This document shows, piece after piece, positions 62,267 through 64,000 of a stretch of DNA of 64,000 nt (the stretch's first letter is position 1; each line of letters opens with the position of its first letter). Source of the stretch: Candidatus Borkfalkia ceftriaxoniphila (GTDB lineage Bacteria > Bacillota > Clostridia > Christensenellales > Borkfalkiaceae); the NCBI RefSeq assembly GCF_004134775.1, contig NZ_SDOZ01000002.1:429740-493739 (forward strand), written 5' to 3'. The position numbers and the translations under genes are program-made. The notes below the pieces were generated by a model. That model was not told the origin of the DNA, made no database searches, and was given only the letters and a program-made list of their open reading frames with translations.

Positions 62267-63529
62267 ATGGCGGAAATATTTTCGGCGATCGCCGTCGCGG
62301 TGAGCGCGCTCACGCTGATCGTGGCGATCGTCATTTACAATAAAATAAAACTTTTTCCGACGCGCGGGGGCACTTCGGACGACACGTACAGACTCGAACA
62401 GAAACTGGATAAGATCGGGTACCTCACCGAAAACAACGCGCAGAATATGCAGGGCTTCGCCGAATATTCGGCGAAAAACCAGAGCGCGCAACTGGCGGGC
62501 ATGCAGGCGAAAATGGACGAACTGAACCGCCTGACCGAACAGCGCCTGAACGACATTTCGCGCACGCTCGCGGGCGAGATCAAATACATGAGCGAGCAGA
62601 ACGCCAAAAATCTGGAACAGATACGCCAGACGGTGGACGAAAAACTCTCCTCCACGCTGGAAAACCGCCTGAACAAATCCTATTCGCTCATTAACGAACG
62701 GCTGGAAGCGGTGTACAAGGGCATCGGGGAAGTGCAGCAGCTGGCGGGCAGCGTTTCGGATATCAAGAAAGTATTCACGAACGTAAAACTGCGCGGCACC
62801 TGGGGCGAAGTGCAACTTTCGGCGCTGTTGGAACAGATGCTTTCCCCCAACCAATACCGCGCCAACGTGCGCATCAATCCCCTCGACAACGCCGTGGTGG
62901 AATTCGCCGTGCTCCTCCCTTCCCGCGAGGACGAAACGGTGTATCTGCCCGTAGACAGCAAATTCCCCGTCGAGGAATATCAAAGGCTCATCGACGCGGG
63001 CGACGCCATGAACAAGGAAGCGGCGGACAAGGCGCTGAAAAATCTGGAACGCGCCCTCAAATTGCAGGCGGACACTATCGCGAAAAAGTATATTCTGCCG
63101 CCGCTCACCGCGGACTTCGCCATCATGTTCCTGCCGCTGGAAGGGCTGTACGCCGAAACGCTGAAAATACCCGGGCTGAGCGAGTATTTCGCCTCGCGCC
63201 GCATCATGGCGTGCGGCCCCACAAACTTCGGCGCGCTTCTGACCACTTTACAGATCGGTTACAAGACCGCCGCCATCGAAAAGCGTTCGGGCGAATTGTG
63301 GGAACTGCTGTCCGCGTTCAAGCACGAATTCGGAAACTTCGTCAAAATACTGGAAAAGACGCAGAAAAAATTACAAGAGGCGCAGGACACCATCGAGAGC
63401 GCCGCCAAAAAGACGCGCACCATAGAAAGAAAACTGAAAAACGTGGCGGAGATCTCCCCGTCGCGCGCAGATCTGCTGTTAGGCGACGGCGACGACGAGC
63501 CCGACGGCGGCGAGAACGAAGTTACCTGA
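62267..63529 (+). CDS. rmuC: RmuC-family DNA recombination protein
   Basis: The 420-residue protein has one N-terminal membrane helix (about 5-25), a coiled coil (about 40-160) and the RmuC nuclease-like domain (GTWGEVQLSALLEQML near 185-200, VDSKFPVEEYQ near 231-241, KYILPPLTADFAIMFLPLEGLYAE). It limits DNA inversions at repeats. I start it at 62267 behind GGGAGAAA, 2 nt after the cca stop, so it is co-transcribed with cca. Confidence 0.92.
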   Translation: MAEIFSAIAVAVSALTLIVAIVIYNKIKLFPTRGGTSDDTYRLEQKLDKIGYLTENNAQNMQGFAEYSAKNQSAQLAGMQAKMDELNRLTEQRLNDISRTLAGEIKYMSEQNAKNLEQIRQTVDEKLSSTLENRLNKSYSLINERLEAVYKGIGEVQQLAGSVSDIKKVFTNVKLRGTWGEVQLSALLEQMLSPNQYRANVRINPLDNAVVEFAVLLPSREDETVYLPVDSKFPVEEYQRLIDAGDAMNKEAADKALKNLERALKLQADTIAKKYILPPLTADFAIMFLPLEGLYAETLKIPGLSEYFASRRIMACGPTNFGALLTTLQIGYKTAAIEKRSGELWELLSAFKHEFGNFVKILEKTQKKLQEAQDTIESAAKKTRTIERKLKNVAEISPSRADLLLGDGDDEPDGGENEVT

Positions 63530-63549
63530 AATTTACTCTATGCAATAGA

Positions 63550-63578
63550 TTGCATTCGCAGACGTTTTATAATATAAT
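63550..63578 (+). promoter_or_regulatory. Promoter of the small gene at 63585
   Basis: TTGCAT (63550-63555), 17 nt, TATAAT (63573-63578), then six bases to the ATG. An overlapping TATAAT at 63568-63573 gives an alternative. Confidence 0.7.
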
Positions 63579-63584
63579 ATAGAT

Positions 63585-63920
63585 ATGAAAATACGCAAGA
63601 TCACCGCGGCGACCGCGGAAGAAGAACAGATCATACAGCGGCTTTTTGCGCTGAACGAAACGAACGCGCCCTTTTCGGAAACAAAAGTGCAGGGCGCGAA
63701 TATTTTTCAGGGAGACGGGATCGTGTACGCGTCCTCTCCCAGACGCTTTAAACTCTTTACAAAAACGCGCGACGTTCTGCTCGTGCGCGAGGGCGAGGGG
63801 CACTTTAAGTGGGCGCGCGGCGAAATGGATTTCCGCTGCGGCGAAGCGTTTGAAATAGAACAAGCGGGCGAATACGAGGTAAACGGAAAATGCGTTTTCG
63901 CCGTTTACCGCCAAAAATAA
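63585..63920 (+). CDS. Unknown small protein
   Basis: I do not recognise this 111-residue soluble protein. It is beta-rich with Phe/Gly-containing strands (FKLFTKTRDVLLVREGEGHFKW, then CGEAFEIEQAGEYEVNGKCVFAVY), in the style of a small cupin or jelly roll. There is no ribosome site; the -10 box is 6 nt before the ATG, so it too is probably leaderless. It lies 14 nt before the next gene on the same strand. Confidence 0.65.
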   Translation: MKIRKITAATAEEEQIIQRLFALNETNAPFSETKVQGANIFQGDGIVYASSPRRFKLFTKTRDVLLVREGEGHFKWARGEMDFRCGEAFEIEQAGEYEVNGKCVFAVYRQK

Positions 63921-63934
63921 AAGGAGGAAAAGAT

Positions 63935-64000
63935 ATGGTCAAGGCAAACGTCATTCCGGGTAAATTTTTATCCTGTCTGTTGGGAATTTTCATCGGCATA
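63935..64000 (+). CDS. Start of a gene cut by the window edge (membrane protein)
   Basis: An ATG at 63935 behind AGGAGGAAA opens a frame that runs to the edge. The 22 visible residues end in a hydrophobic stretch (FLSCLLGIFIGI), suggesting a membrane helix or signal sequence. Nothing more can be said. Confidence 0.6.
   Translation, partial: MVKANVIPGKFLSCLLGIFIGI

Overview
The window reads as chromosome from an anaerobic Gram-positive bacterium of the Bacillota, most likely a gut clostridium. A Christensenellales/Borkfalkiaceae-like lineage is my guess from general gene style, not a demonstrated placement. The support is [FeFe]-hydrogenases, a YggS-SepF pair, SpoIIE-type phosphatase, BIG2 surface proteins, TTGACA/TATAAT promoters with 17-18 nt spacers, purine-rich Shine-Dalgarno sites and CCA-encoding tRNAs. 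Most of it is about half G+C. Two stretches are clearly A/T-rich (about 13.1-15.4 kb and about 45.2-49.2 kb) and look acquired. No phage, IS element, CRISPR array or rRNA was seen.

Layout. 0-5.5 kb (minus strand): an ABC exporter cut by the window edge, then a four-gene module of a thioredoxin-like [2Fe-2S] protein, a PAS-containing sensory [FeFe]-hydrogenase, a PP2C/SpoIIE phosphatase and a second ferredoxin-type [FeFe]-hydrogenase. 5.5-8 kb: a small XRE repressor facing a Cys-rich protein across a palindromic operator, and an AbrB-ABC ATPase-permease operon. 8-11.2 kb: an aminotransferase, NodB-like deacetylase and Gfo/Idh/MocA oxidoreductase operon. 11.2-13 kb: an MgtE Mg2+ channel with a doubled N domain. 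13.1-15.3 kb: an A/T-rich ArsR-permease-thioredoxin-like-Cys-rich cassette. 15.5-18.5 kb: an AEC transporter and a LacI-ribokinase pair.

18.5-38 kb is a carbohydrate-use locus. It holds a sugar ABC importer (binding lipoprotein and two permeases), two paralogous TIM-barrel-like proteins of which one is a lipoprotein and the other cytosolic, a GH28-like protein, an ADP-ribosylglycohydrolase-fold protein, two large surface proteins, a DMT transporter, two further glycosidase-like proteins, an SGNH hydrolase and an AraC regulator. 38.3-38.6 kb carries tRNA-Glu, tRNA-Met and tRNA-fMet.

38.8-44.2 kb is ilvB-ilvN-ilvD-cimA, and 51.5-55.1 kb is leuC-leuD-X-leuB beside a LysR regulator. Together they suit isoleucine synthesis through citramalate, with LeuCD and LeuB able to act on citramalate. 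No leuA or ilvC is in the window. Between them are a GlfT2-like glycosyltransferase, a double GT2 glycosyltransferase and UDP-glucose dehydrogenase, for cell-surface glycan. 55.1-64 kb holds yggS-sepF, two tandemly duplicated XRE regulators, a P-II-like/DUF1538 pair, a diacylglycerol kinase facing a CCA-adding enzyme, rmuC and small unknown genes.

Points I would look at first: a recurring leaderless-gene arrangement (-10 box, exactly 6 nt, ATG) at five genes; a terminator whose left arm starts right after a perfect promoter between leuB and yggS; a palindromic -35 hexamer that could serve dagK and cca in both directions; the lipoprotein/cytosolic TIM-barrel pair; and the sensory hydrogenase module.
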